A DNA stretch of 33,091 bases from Coprinopsis marcescibilis (Eukaryota; Basidiomycota; Agaricomycetes; Agaricales; Psathyrellaceae), in NCBI GenBank assembly GCA_004369085.1, contig ML210268.1:58387-91477 (forward strand), read 5' to 3'. The notes under the pieces are model-generated. The model worked only from the letters and a program-made list of their open reading frames with translations, did not search any database and was not told where the DNA came from. The stretch's first letter is position 1. Each line of letters begins with the position of its first letter. Positions 21,735 through 32,777 of this stretch are shown here, piece by piece. A program made the translations under genes and the position numbers.

Positions 21735-22281
21735 ATGTCAATCGTGATCGCGTCATCCGAACAGTAATCCTAAATACGCCGCACTGGAAGTTGAAGATAA
21801 ATACATTCGCCTGTATAATTTCCAACTCCCGAGTTAGTCAAGGCCGCTCCCAAGCAGTCCAACCTGCTATCCGAGCAATCTACTACTACAGTCTACTTGA
21901 TTTCCTCATGATTCCCCGCACGGCGAGAGACGCACGGGGGCTTCAATGGTAGCATCATGACCACTACTAAGGTATGAGTTTGATTTGGCTCAGAGTCGGA
22001 GCTTCAGCATTTCGGGAGGATGGTATTGCAGAATAAGTATGGAAGATTCAAAAAAGAGCATCAGTTACGGTAGTCATGATCCGACTCGCACAGGAAGAAG
22101 CAATATGACTTTGTTGGTCGGCACCGTTGTCTTTGTGGGCGCCCCTGCGGACCCACTGAGGACAACGGTCAATTGTACTTTTTGCTACACAGAGTACATG
22201 GTCATGTGTCTATCGTCATACCAGTTAATATACGATGCCCGGGGGCAAAGACAGGTTCATGGTTGTGTTCGGAAAGCTTGA
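21735..22281 (+). pseudogene. Conserved reading-frame relics in the right arm
   Basis: The stretch VNRDRVIRTVILNTPHWKLK through YYYSLLDFLMIPRTARDA (to 21952) corresponds to the left-arm relic at 9641-9900. An extra G near the end breaks the frame here. Further on, HDPTRTGRSNMTLLVGTVVF followed by VGAPADPLRTTVN (about 22078-22170) matches DPTRTGGGNMTLLVGTVAF in the left arm. There the CACTA-like element interrupts the sequence just after DPLRT. No family is recognised. A real gene with introns cannot be excluded. Confidence 0.27.
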
Positions 22282-22515
22282 ATGGTAGTTGACAGCTTGC
22301 AGCATCCCTCGAGGATCGGGGGCAGTAAGAACCTTTGTACTGCTTGATGCGATGACAATGATTATGGAGACATGACTTCTTCACAATAGAGGTGTGCGCT
22401 ACGTTTTGACGTTTTGTGGACGTTTAGTACGAACACGAGGCTCTAGGCGGTTCCCATCGAAACCCCTTGTTCTCGAATCTCAATCCTATGCTATTCTGTC
22501 AACACACACGGAGCT

Positions 22516-22527
22516 ACATATATAACA
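22516..22527 (+). promoter_or_regulatory. TATA-like box of the right small gene
   Basis: ACATATATAACA lies about 100 bases upstream of the ATG at 22626, matching the left-copy promoter in sequence and spacing. Confidence 0.6.
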
Positions 22528-22625
22528 GATGAATAGGTAGGTCAGAGCAAGCAAACAAATCCATTCCAATCAACAGCAACTCCCCTCAAGCGTCTCAACT
22601 CTCCACCTCTTCACTATCCATCATC

Positions 22626-23163
22626 ATGTCGAATCAGCCATCCCACAGCGGACCTGTCTTTAACGGCAGCGTAAACGCAGAGGTCATGAATACTGGGGTA
22701 ATCAGCGGCGGACAATTTGCCAAGACTATCAACGAAAACTGCACAACCGTCAATGGGAACCAAGTCCAAGCAACGGGCTCGACGACGCAAGGCCATCAAG
22801 CTCCTCCCGTCAACGGTGCGTTCGCTCGGTACCGACATTGTATCGCACAAACTCACTTTTCTTCAACACCGTGACAGACCAGATGCAACAGTTTATGAAC
22901 ATGATGGCCCAGAACCCAGAGTTCATGAAGATGTATATGGCGTCGATGATGATGCAGCAAGCGCAAGCGCAAACGCAAACATCGACGAATGCCTCACAGC
23001 CTTACCTTCTCCAGGCTTCTCCCGTTCAGTCTTTGTCACGAAGCTCGTCCTCAGGTAAGCCACCCTTCGCATCCTGTATACATACACGATCTCATTCGAA
23101 TACCTAGGCTCTGGAGTACATGAATCTGCCCCTGGCAGTTACGCCAGGTCCCGGCAGCTCTAG
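22626..23163 (+). CDS. Small Asn/Gly-motif, Met/Gln-rich protein, right copy (140 aa)
   Basis: Paralogue of the gene at 7865-8405. Exons are 22626-22815, 22878-23054 and 23108-23163. Introns are 62 and 53 nt. The N-terminal 63 residues differ from the left copy at only 7 positions and carry the core MNTGVISGGQFAKTINENC. The middle is Met-rich (QQFMNMMAQNPEFMKMYMAS, then MMMQQAQAQTQT). The C-terminal tail LSRSSSSGSGVHESAPGSYA ends at TAG 23161-23163. Between the copies, exon 1 has 12 base differences, of which 10 change amino acids, while the first intron has 3 in 62. Retaining intron 1 would give an alternative 82-aa product ending ...IAQTHFSSTP. Both genes being intact suggests they are expressed. 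Function is unknown. A prion-like or amyloid-forming small protein is possible on composition only. Confidence 0.8.
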
Positions 23164-23345
23164 ACGTCCACTTGCGACAGACATGCATGCACATTGCACG
23201 ATATGGACGTTACCGATACAATATTCATGACCACGTATTCTTTTTTTTTTTTATTCAGTCACATCATGTACTCGATCCCATGTAATTATTCCGCGATAAT
23301 CATAAATGATAATCCATAGACACCATTGCATCATAACCCATTCAA

Positions 23346-23655
23346 ATATTATGATTCTTTCAGAGTAAAATTGCATTATAGCATCAGCCCTCCGTGCGTA
23401 AGAATCTCTCAGCCGCAGAAGCCAATAGAACAAGTCGAGAAGAGGCTAGCATTGAAAATTCATCCGAACCGAAATATCGTAGTACAATGTACATGGTTAC
23501 TGCGCAATGGATAAATATAATTCAAATTCAAACTTCCAAGTTCGAACCGCATTCAGTGGGAGGTCGGGAATAGGTGGATGGATGAGTGGGTGCTGGCTGT
23601 GCATGGCAGCATGAGTCGCAATAGAGACAATTTCCGACAGAAGTCAGGCATTGAC
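23346..23655. other. Spacer between right arm and reductase gene
   Basis: About 310 bases of AT-rich sequence with no supported gene. It lies 3' of the reductase gene (minus strand) and 3' of the small gene (plus strand), so it should contain both transcript ends. Confidence 0.4.
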
Positions 23656-26600
23656 CTATCTTTGGTTCTCAAGGTCGCCCCTCCAGTACCCAATCCACGC
23701 TTTAATGTCCTCCGGCCCTATACTGCCAGAAGAAGAATCCGGCGCCTTCTGCAAGCTTGCCAAGCTCTCAGAGAGTCTAACCGCACAGCTCACATCCAAA
23801 GTCGGCATTCCAATCGCATCGGTGTATTGGTTCCTCGCGGCAGCCTCCAAAAGTGCCTCCAAACTGTCCACCAACTTTAGCGCCGGAACCTCCATCAAGC
23901 TCCTTTCGTCAATGATCCCGTTCCCCTTTGCCAAAACGGTGGCTGAGCGTGCGCGAAGGACTGCCAGCCATTCTGGAAATGGCAGTAGTGGCACTCCGAG
24001 CTCTTGCGAGATGGTGGAGGAGATACTCGACCACGTTGTCCCGCGTGGGTGCACGAGGTGGACAATCTTGCAATTGACGTTCGCCTCTTCTGTATCCGTA
24101 GCGGTGTATTCGACGTCGACGTGGCGAGAAAAGTCAACAAATGCCTGTGCACACAGAGTTGGCGAGATCCAGAACACGGGCTAAGGACCCACCAAGTCCG
24201 TCAGCGAGGTTATGCAAAAAGGGTAATAATGCGTACTTTGTCAATGGTGGGGAATGAGCCAAGGACCTGGGCGCTCATGACCAGGGAAGGGAACCACTCG
24301 CTCGAGTTCCACGATCCATTCAGCCCACCCGTAATCTGCCCAACGCGTGCCACAACCGATCGGAGTCCACAGGACTTTGAAGCTCGAGCGAGGAGACGCT
24401 CAGCTACCCATTTGCCCTCAGCATACCCCGTACCAACTGCGAAGGACGCAGGGATCTCCGCTTCCTTGATGGGCAGCGGACCAGCTGGCGCGCTTTGGAA
24501 CACAGAGATGGAACTGGCAAAGAGCATGGCGGGCTTGAACTTGGCGGAGGAGAGTGCGAATGAGATAAGGTTGCTTAAACCGTGTATCACCGAGTCAAAG
24601 GACTTTAGCTCCATCTTGAAGTTGACCGACCAGGCGATATGCATAATCGTGGTCACGGTCGACGCGAGCTATGATGACATACGGTATCAGATGCCCATTT
24701 CGAAGGAAGAAAAGCTTTAAAAGAACCTGAGAGAACATGGGCTCCGAAAGCCCCAGATCGGTGTGCATCAAGTCGCCCTCTAGGAGCTGGAATTTCTCCG
24801 AGTTCCGGAGCAGTGCAGTATCAAGACCCCGCTCCTCGAATGTCCGTCGCTGTCGTTCCATGATCGAAAGATTGGACGAGCGCAATCGTCGATTGAGGCC
24901 ATAGACTTTCGAAACACTTGGGTCACGAAGTAAAGAAGCTAGGCTGTATGAGCCCAGTGCCCCAGTTGTGTCTGTGACAAGCACGACACGGGAGGAGGGC
25001 CGTAGAATAGATTTTGCTGACCCCACGTCAATGCTCGGAAGCGATTGTGCATAGTGCTCGAGCATTTGATGCATCCTGCCTTCCCTTGTCGGGATAATGC
25101 TAGTGATCGAGGCTTCAGAATCTACGATTCTGTTGGACTGTGCGAGGAAAAACTCGGTGAGGCTGGAAATAGTTGGACTCGTGTAGACGAAGTTCTGGTC
25201 GAGCTTGCGGGTGTCAACTTTAAAGACATCTCGAAGCGCCCGCAGAAGAATGTTGCGGATTTGCGTGGCTTGAAGGCTGATTTTCCCGAAACGAACGAAT
25301 CAGCTATGGTGATGAATTTAGCTGCAAGTCACAGACTTACCTGTCGCATCCTGCTTGGAACAAGTCGACTTCGTCGGATGCAAGCGCTACCAGAATCGAA
25401 TTGACGACGTTCCTGACGAAGTTCAGGGTTAACTCTGGTGTCCATTCCGGGGGGAACGGTACAGTTCCTTTGGCTAGGGTATTGACTGAATCGTACAGCT
25501 GACGAATCTCGCCTTCATAGTCTGCGAGGACAGCTTGTCGTCTCGGCGTTCCTTTCCCGGTGTACTTGAAGGGTTTGGAAGGACTGGTAACGATGATCAT
25601 CTGCAGCGAATATTATTCGTTTTTAATAGCCTCTTTTACGCAGGTTGAGTAGGGGCGACATACCTCCTTGAAGATCCTAGAGTGTTGCGGTGCGAATGCG
25701 TTTACCTTTTGTACCGTCGGCCAGATCTTGTTTCGGAATTCCGCAAGCCTGTTCTCATCGTTGGGATCAAATGCGCCGAAAGACTTTGGTTCTACGAGTA
25801 TCCCAGCTTGGAATTGTTTATGCCCAAAGACGAGTGCCGCCGCTATGTGCGGATCTTGACTAAGGAGCGATTCTAGTCACCGGGATGATACGGTAAGAGA
25901 TGGCTTTCAAGATTTATAGTAACCATACCTAGAGCAACAGGATTCGTCTGTTTAACAGCATTGCATATTTAGTCTAGACTAGTCATCGTATCATGATGGC
26001 ATACTTACCTTCTCTCCTGTACTATGTACGATTTGGTCATCGCACCTCCCAAAGATTCTCCATAACCCAGGTTTGGTGGGGTGAGGAACCACGAGGTCCG
26101 ACGTAGCATATGCGCCAGTACCTCTGACCGTCGTGTTGGTTACAAGCAACTTGCATAATGGTTGTGACTGGGGTTCAGGCGGTGAACCTCATGACAGAAT
26201 GTTAATAGACGATTGAGCTCACCATTATAACGACCTCGTATATTCCCTTTTCATAAAGGACAAACTCTGGCATCATACCCCCGCTGAATGTCATATAATT
26301 CCAGTCTTCTTTGGGTTTTCCCTCTGCAGGTCGACTGTCAGATTTGTTACCGAGGTGATACTGGAAACGTATACGCACTTGTCAAAAGTGTAGACATGCA
26401 ACCACATTCTGTACTGAACAACAAACGAAATGCGTTATTCGAAGGTCAGATGATGGCACATGAACGGGCTACACTCACGAGCCGTAAACATTAACGATGT
26501 TGACCCCTTCATTGGCCAAGTAATTTCCTACATTATCACCGAGGCTCCCTCCCCCGAATGACTGGATTCACCGCGTGCACGATAAGGAAAATCAACTCGT

Positions 26601-27838
26601 TTCGACATAATGAAATGAAGGAAAAGACACTGACCAGTGCAGTCCGAGTTGCAAGCCACTTCACACATTCAGAAATCGCCGCCCAGCCCTAACGAGAATG
26701 TTGAAAGATTTAGGAGATTCCGTCGGTGCCTGGTCGATTGGACTAACCTCGATGATCGAAGGAACGGACATGATTACATCCGACTTGGTTGCCACTGCAG
26801 CGTCATAGTGTCCTTTAACCGTCGGAAATTGGGCTGGAAATTGAGGCCTGAATACGCTGGCAATAAACCCAGTCGTAGGCTTGACTTCACGTCATTTTCT
26901 GAACGGCGGGAAACAATGAAAGGACCTTACCAGACTTGCTGTGTGGAAGACACCAAGCGCATGAAACATGGGTACCGTATGAAGTGAGAAGACAAGGTCC
27001 GTGACATCTATTTCTCCAAAGTGAAAGGCGAAAGACAACTCGTAAAAACGCCTGTTGGTGAATGGAACAGGCTTCGGGTATGAAGTCGAGCCTATGATAC
27101 ATGCAGTTAGGTTGTAGTTATCACAGCGAAATAATGAAAGCAGAGACTGACCTGACGAATGAAGATAGATAATAGTGTCGTCCAGTTCTCCTTTCTCGTA
27201 CGCAACATCGTTAGGGTCAACCTTGGGTTGCCCGAATATATCCTCGAATTGCGGCATCGGGGAGGTCTTTGGCCGGACGGGAATCTTCATAAGCTCCAAG
27301 GCCTCTGAGGCGAGGCTTTGCATGCTGGGCTCTTGGCCAACGAGCAGATGACCAACACTCAGCACATTTAGAAGGTGGGCGACTGCGCCTGGAGAATTGC
27401 GAGGTGAGAGGGGGAATGCAATATAGCCCGCTCGAAATATGGCCGTAACCATGGTTGTATACGTAATGCTGTCTGTGTGCGACGATAAGGGTCGTCAACT
27501 TATACTGGTATACTTCGACGCTTACCGGCTGCAGAGAGTATAGCAATGATTGGAGGGTTGGTTAGACCTGGAGACCAATTCATTATGCGTCGGATGCGCT
27601 TGACGCCATGATATATGGCGTCCACAGCTTCAGGCCAGAGGATAGTGGTGGTCGTGCCATCCTCATTAGCGTACACATAGAGAGGGTGGTTAGGGTTGTT
27701 GCGAGAGTTCCAGTCATACAACTCCGCGGGATGCAAAGAGCCGTCTAACGGAGGTGGAGTGAATGTCTTGGAAGCCAGAGCCTGTGTCCTGGGCACGTCT
27801 CGAAAGAGATGTATATCCTGAATGTCGGCCGCAACCAT
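23656..27838 (-). CDS. Adenylate-forming reductase (adenylation-carrier-thioester reductase), 1,117 aa
   Basis: NRPS-like, Lys2/CAR-type enzyme expected to activate a carboxylic acid with ATP, load it on a phosphopantetheine arm and release it reductively with NAD(P)H as an aldehyde. There are fifteen minus-strand exons: 27838-27526, 27472-27152, 27091-26931, 26879-26748, 26688-26635, 26561-26479, 26413-26379, 26323-26223, 26167-26009, 25947-25929, 25872-25664, 25600-25341, 25276-24727, 24668-24237, 24180-23656. Visible motifs are HSSGSTSYPKPVPFTN (core A3, about 208), VYGSTECG (A5, about 352), GLWRIFGRCDDQIVHSTGEK (A7-A8, about 434) and PSKPFKYTGKGTPRR (A10 region). The carrier motif DSLQAT has its Ser (616) created across a splice junction. 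The reductase Rossmann motif is TTGALGSYSL (about 719), with active-site-like SS851-852, Y881 and K885 in GYAEGKWVAE. The start at 27838 has a good context (gaccATGG). An in-frame ATG at 27961 would add 41 residues unlike the family. The substrate cannot be deduced. It appears intact. Confidence 0.9.
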
Positions 27839-30800
27839 GGTCACTAGTGGGTACAAAAGATAACCTGCTGGGAGATAGCACCATTCCTTTTTATCTGGTG
27901 GGTGCCCACTGCCTATGGAAAGTACGGTAACTTGTGACCCACAAGTAGCCGGAACTACCATTATGGTTTGGACACCACTGCGTTTATTTGGATCCTGGGA
28001 TGGCTCGCATTTTGGTGTGCGACAGCTCTAGCAAGTTTATTTCAACCGCAGGTAGTGGCTTTCTAACATGCTAACGCTAAACGGTTTGGGTTGTCATCTA
28101 CGGCAGTGGAGAGAGATTCTTGAGCTAACCTCATTTTCTCTCATTGAAACTCGTCGATGTTGTCTCGGCTCCACGAAGCACAATATCCGCTGGGATACCG
28201 GCACAATTCACGGTCAGCTAAAGATTAAAATCGACTTTGAAACTTCAGAACCATGACGAGATTAGGAGGTTTAGGTGACGTATTCGAAATGACAATGCAG
28301 CACCAACCCGGGGTCCGGGCAAGGCTCGGCGATTTATTATGGTGTATTTATGTACTTGTGCCGGTGCGTCGGCATCTTGTTCGCGGCGGTGAACTCGCAC
28401 TTGTACCCAGTGTTAGACTGTTAGTTATTGTATATTTGCTACATGTAGCTCATAATCCAACCAGGATATGCAGAGCATCGCGGATACGTCGCGACTTTGC
28501 TCGTGAATCGGTACTGGTTCTTTTTAGAGAGTACATTTCTGCTACTGTTGTCAATGAGCCTTAAGTTAATAAGCTGCCAGCTCGAATATCCGTATGACCC
28601 CATCGCTCAAGTACTCATCAAGTACTTCGACTCCGCATTTCGAAGCAAAGACACTAAAAAACGCCTCAAAGTGATGTCATGACGGTTAAGGCCTACCGGT
28701 GCTCCCTGGCCATTGGACACTGGAGTCAACTAAGAAAATCCGCTTTTCCGCTGTCGACACGCACGGGCCCGAGGAAGAGACTCCCCCCACGGCGCCCAGT
28801 CACATAAATAGCCAATGCTAAATCTAAGACACAGAGCCGATGCTCAGTCAGATGCTTGGTATTTTGACCCCGGGTCGGAGATGATATGTTACTTACAACG
28901 CCGAGAGTCAGTTATAGATGAAATGACAACACAAACCCCAAACGAAATGAAGTTAGATCTGCAGGTATGTACGTATAAGCATACCACCTTTGAATCTGCC
29001 CACAGTTACAATAAAGTCCATTTAGATTGCAGAGCACATGCATGTGCCGGTCTCGATCCGGTCTCAACTCGCCCACCTTTCTGAAAACAGACGGAAGGAA
29101 ATCTCGCTTGAATCATATCTCTCATTCGCCTGGTCACAGCGCTCAGAACTAAGTATTGTGGGGAAGAGCACGCACTGTTATTGACGCATTCATAATGCAC
29201 ATTGCTGTTGGGTAGCTTGAGCCAGACACACAAGTGGAGAACCTTGCTATTTTCATGTTACACAACCAACATAAAGCCAACCCAGACATCAACGGCAGAA
29301 TGTTTGGTACTTGAAGTCAGATTACCCATGTGAATCGAGTTCTCATACAAGACATGCAGCGTTTGCGAGCTGATTTGCGTGGTTTGAAAGTCTACAAAGG
29401 CTGCGTAAGGCAGGGAACAATGTCAGCAGGGACATAAGTAGGAGTCCTCGGCCGTTGACGCGGGCGCTTATCACCAAATTTCAAGGAATTCAAGACTTGC
29501 GCCTTCTAAAACCCCCTTATAAGGATTTAAAGATCACTTCGACTGTTGTCAGCTCAATCCAACACTTTCAAGTTGGGGCTTAACGACACATGTATCTCCA
29601 ATGCGAGTTGAACTATCATTGACAATTCTGTCCGTTGTAATCATTTCATGGGCTAAGTTATGGGTCTTCAGGATCATGAAGGCGAGACAGTGAGCACTGA
29701 CGCTGGCATCCTGGAGGCAGATATCTACTAGTACTAACTGAGACCGGTGAAACGAAAATGGCACAACCGCCGACCACAACTGAAGTACAGTTGTCTAGAT
29801 CGTAACTCGGCACGCAGAACTCCGACGCACGTGGGCGTCCCACAAATGGCTACGATGCAGTGTACCTGGTATCACTTCTGAGCTGTCTAGGTTGTAGATC
29901 TTTATAGGATTGAACAAGACAGTCCTGTGGAGTTACAAAGTTAGAACAGCATAGTGCTGGCAAAATAATCGTCTCCTGTCGTTCCACGAGCACATAGATG
30001 ATGGAGTTGTATCAACATGGCTTGAGAAGACCGGAAATGACATGAATCGCCGGTTAAGACCTAGACAAGACCTTGAAACGAGTCGGTGAGTTGCTGGGAA
30101 CGCATCATCTGATGCGCCCACTGGGCTACGGCGCTAACTTGCTGCAAGGGGTTTACCGTAAGTGCCTATGTCAGGGAGGAGTACTATGAGGTACTATGTA
30201 GTCTGCATAAGTAAGATAGCCATCTGAGTATCATTCTGTTGCTGTTCGGGCCCAGTAGCTGGAGCTCAATAACCATTCAACGGAAGTTTACCAAAATCCG
30301 CCTCAGTGGTAAAGAAAATCAACATTCACCGAATGTCCATATGTAGATACTATGCTCCGGGTCAGATCGCTGCGAAATATTGCCGTGATGGGCTTAATAG
30401 CTGGGATGATTACTCGTGGTCCGCAAAAGTGATGGCTAGCCGAATATTTCCCACGTGTTTTTGAGCATGTCCCTTGCAGCGAAATCAAGTTCTCTTGCGA
30501 CCCATTGCATATTACCACTTCAAATTAATGGAGTACTATGCTGAGTGCAAGAAGAGTTTATGGTAGCCATTTGAGAGAAAACTGTAGTGATTGTGTGGAA
30601 TAACATCCAGTACAAAATGAACTACCACCGTGAACGCGTCTGGTCGCTTATGTAACTAGCCATCACTTTTGCGGACCACGAGTATAATCCAAGTTCAACC
30701 TTGAAGGGTGCTATGGAAGAAGCAGCCAGTCAAAATCCGTTCCGGGGCAACCGAAATGTGTACGGGCCGGGCGCGGACACCCTTTTGACAGCTTTTCTAA

Positions 30801-31375
30801 CTCAACGAAGCGCGACAGCCAGGAACTTGATCGTGAGAGCCTCAAGTGTGGGAGTGCTCCAACAAAGCGGGTAAAGTTGAACCCTTCAGAGTGCAGACAT
30901 GTTTGAAGAAGGAAATGAAGCCCTAATATGGGGACAAATGACAAAGAGTCGACACACACACGGACTTCTTCTCCGACCTACAGGCGACTAGGAGATGTAC
31001 ACATATGAGCCTCAAGCCAGACTCAGCTCGCTGTGGATGTTGCGACCCATCCGAGTGAGCGTGGCATATGACGGCAGAGCTCTCATGCCGGGCTTGGTGG
31101 ACTGATTAGTCTTGATATCTCGCGTAAACTGTCGTAGTAACTGCGCAGTGGTAAACCAGTAAGGTTCAACTTTCACATCGTCCCTGCTTCGTATTGACTT
31201 TGTGTATACACCTGGAGGGTTCCATCAACAAATTTGTAACGGGCCTCAGGGTGAATACGTACAGTCCCTGATCGCACGTCTTCACCCATGATGCTACCCA
31301 GGAACCTAACATAAACCTGGCACGATGTTAGGTCATCGCCCGACGCGTGAATAGTGATGGTAACTCACTCGAAAG
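27839..31375. other. 3.5-kb region without a supported gene
   Basis: It contains the upstream region of the reductase gene and then mixed-composition DNA with many stops in all frames. Small ORFs (for example 28253-28564 + and 30711-30959 -) show no recognised motif. A TATA-like CTTATAAGG occurs near 29517 without a following gene. The only clear structure is the 95-bp repeat at 30592-30686. Decayed transposons may be present but show no termini I can identify. Confidence 0.5.
30592..30686. repeat. 95-bp direct repeat, right copy
   Basis: Identical to bases 1-95 over the full visible length and in the same orientation. The sequences diverge abruptly after GAGTATA. Upstream comparison is impossible because the left copy is cut by the window edge. 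Confidence 0.9.
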
Positions 31376-31377
31376 GT

Positions 31378-31387
31378 ACATATAGTG
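31378..31387 (+). promoter_or_regulatory. Possible TATA element of the SnoaL-like gene
   Basis: ACATATAGTG lies about 115 bases upstream of the ATG at 31500, a plausible core promoter distance. A second weaker candidate, CTTATACAAA, is too close to the start codon to be preferred. Confidence 0.35.
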
Positions 31388-31499
31388 CAGAAGTCAGTAT
31401 CGACAACCCCAGTTCAGTCTCAATCCTCGACTGGCCTTCTCCTCGGTGCACATAGGAGCCTTCGTTCATCTCCCTCGTCCTCGTCTACTTATACAAACA

Positions 31500-32113
31500 A
31501 TGTCGTCCAAGACCTCGCTTCGTATGATGCTCGTCGCACTTGCTCTGTGCTTGTGTTTCGTCGACTTCGTATTGGGAGCTCCCGCCGATGCCGACGCCGC
31601 AGAAGTAGAGGTTGCAGGACGTCCTGGAGGTCCTGGCAAGCCTAAGCCCCGCAAAGTATGCAATCGCTTCGAAAAAGGCGACCTGGACAAGAAGCAGCAG
31701 GATGCTTTGGCAGATTTCGCCCATCTCTACTTTGTTGCTAGGGATATCGACACCGCTTTCAACACCTATGTCCCAGGGTGAGTCCAAAGTACCTCGAATG
31801 TTTGCAATAACTGACCTTGACGCTATTGTATAGACAATATATCCGCCATAACCCCAACGCTGAACAAGGGCGCCACACAGCTATTCCCGCACTCAAGGCA
31901 CTCTGGGGAAACCCATTGATGACCACCAGCAACCGCAGCTGGTTTGCAGGACAAAACTATGGAATGCTGCACTTTAAGTTCATCATCGGCGCTACCAACA
32001 CCAGCATGGCCGTGGTGGACAAGTTCAGATTCGAGGGTACTTGCATTGTCGAGCACTGGGACGTCATGCAAGCTATCACTGGCAACGAGCCCAACCCGAT
32101 TGCGTTCTTCTGA
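31500..32113 (+). CDS. Secreted SnoaL/NTF2-like protein (185 aa)
   Basis: Exons are 31500-31777 and 31834-32113. The 56-nt intron has a GTGAGT donor, a CTGAC branch site and a TATAG acceptor. Residues 1-26 form a signal peptide: a basic start (MSSKTSLRM), a hydrophobic core (MLVALALCLCFVDFV) and a cut near LGA-PA. A short Gly/Pro/Lys-rich linker (GRPGGPGKPKPRK) follows. The rest matches a SnoaL-like (NTF2-fold) domain, with FAHLYFVARDIDTAFNTYV, QYIRHNPNAEQG and the C-terminal VDKFRFEGTCIVEHWDVMQ typical of the predicted aldol-condensation/cyclase-like group. Known SnoaL proteins act on polyketides or are uncharacterised; whether this secreted one is an enzyme is unknown. An in-frame upstream Met at 31446 would bury the signal peptide, so 31500 is preferred. 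Confidence 0.87.
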
Positions 32114-32490
32114 TTTCAATACCCATAGTTATTAGCACCTTTTTAGTTTTATAATTGCGGATGATTTTAATATACCCACTACCTTTGCTTAACCTTTCCT
32201 CGAACAGTTTTAAAAGGCGTAGTGTTCTGGGTCGTGCCTCCGACATGTATATCGGTTATGAGGGAAAATGAGTTCCAAGACTGCCAATTCCAGCCACGCG
32301 AAACAGAACCGGGACCAGGGCCTATCATGTGGCATTGAGTAGTTTGAGGAAATCAGGAAAGAGCGGGAGAACACTTGAAGATTCGCGGCTGCCAGAACCA
32401 GGGTACGGGCATTACGCAATCTTCCGTGCTGTAGTTTTCATTTTACTGGAAGTGACTCGGTGATGTGCTTTTCAACAAAAAACCTCATTG
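32114..32490. other. 3' flank of the SnoaL-like gene
   Basis: AT-rich sequence just after the stop (TTTTAGTTTTATAATTG) probably carries the polyadenylation region. Nothing else is supported. Confidence 0.4.
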
Positions 32491-32498
32491 TTTTCCAG

Positions 32499-32777
32499 TA
32501 TCAACATCAACGAGGATTGCCGCACTGACCTACTCGTCGACGCCGAGACTACCGAAGAGCGTGTACAAGAGCTATGGCGGTGAGACCTAGTGAGAAATGA
32601 AATTCTCTCAAAATAAAAATCCGTAATGTACAGTATTTTACCACCTCAACCTCAGCATCTCACGACGACAAGAGTCCTCCGGTTGTGAAGGCACCCGCGC
32701 CGAGTGGTAAGCGCCCGGCAGAGCTCGGCTTTAACGGCCTTCAACTTTCAAGTTCAGCGATACTATTGCTCCCCTAG
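32499..32777 (+). pseudogene. Possible exon remnants of an unknown gene
   Basis: After a TTTTCCAG acceptor-like site, one frame reads INEDCRTDLLVDAETTEERV then QELW and reaches a GTGAGA donor at 32580. A TGTACAG acceptor at 32633 is followed by an open frame with ASHDDKSPPVVKAPAPSGKR to a TAG at 32775. The protein-like composition and splice-like signals suggest coding exons. The phases do not join cleanly and no start is visible, so this may be a decayed or partial gene. The family is unknown. 32778-33091 shows nothing further. Confidence 0.25.

Larger units (their letters stand above)
21087..23345 (+). repeat. Right arm of the inverted duplication
   Basis: This arm matches the reverse complement of 7682-10448 and lacks both transposons, so it represents the older arrangement at those sites. 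It begins TTAGGGACGG and fades out after CATAACCCATTCA near 23345. Small indels and scattered substitutions show that the duplication is not very recent. The two arms enclose the F-box gene and the 10.5-21.1 kb interval. Confidence 0.88.

Noticed and set aside
28253..28564. 103-aa plus-strand ORF upstream of the reductase
   Set aside because: No motif, no splice context and no promoter. Its length is within chance expectation.
30711..30959. Minus-strand 82-aa ORF with Leu-rich stretch resembling F-box/LRR debris
   Set aside because: The resemblance is only to general leucine richness. There is no F-box core and no splice structure.
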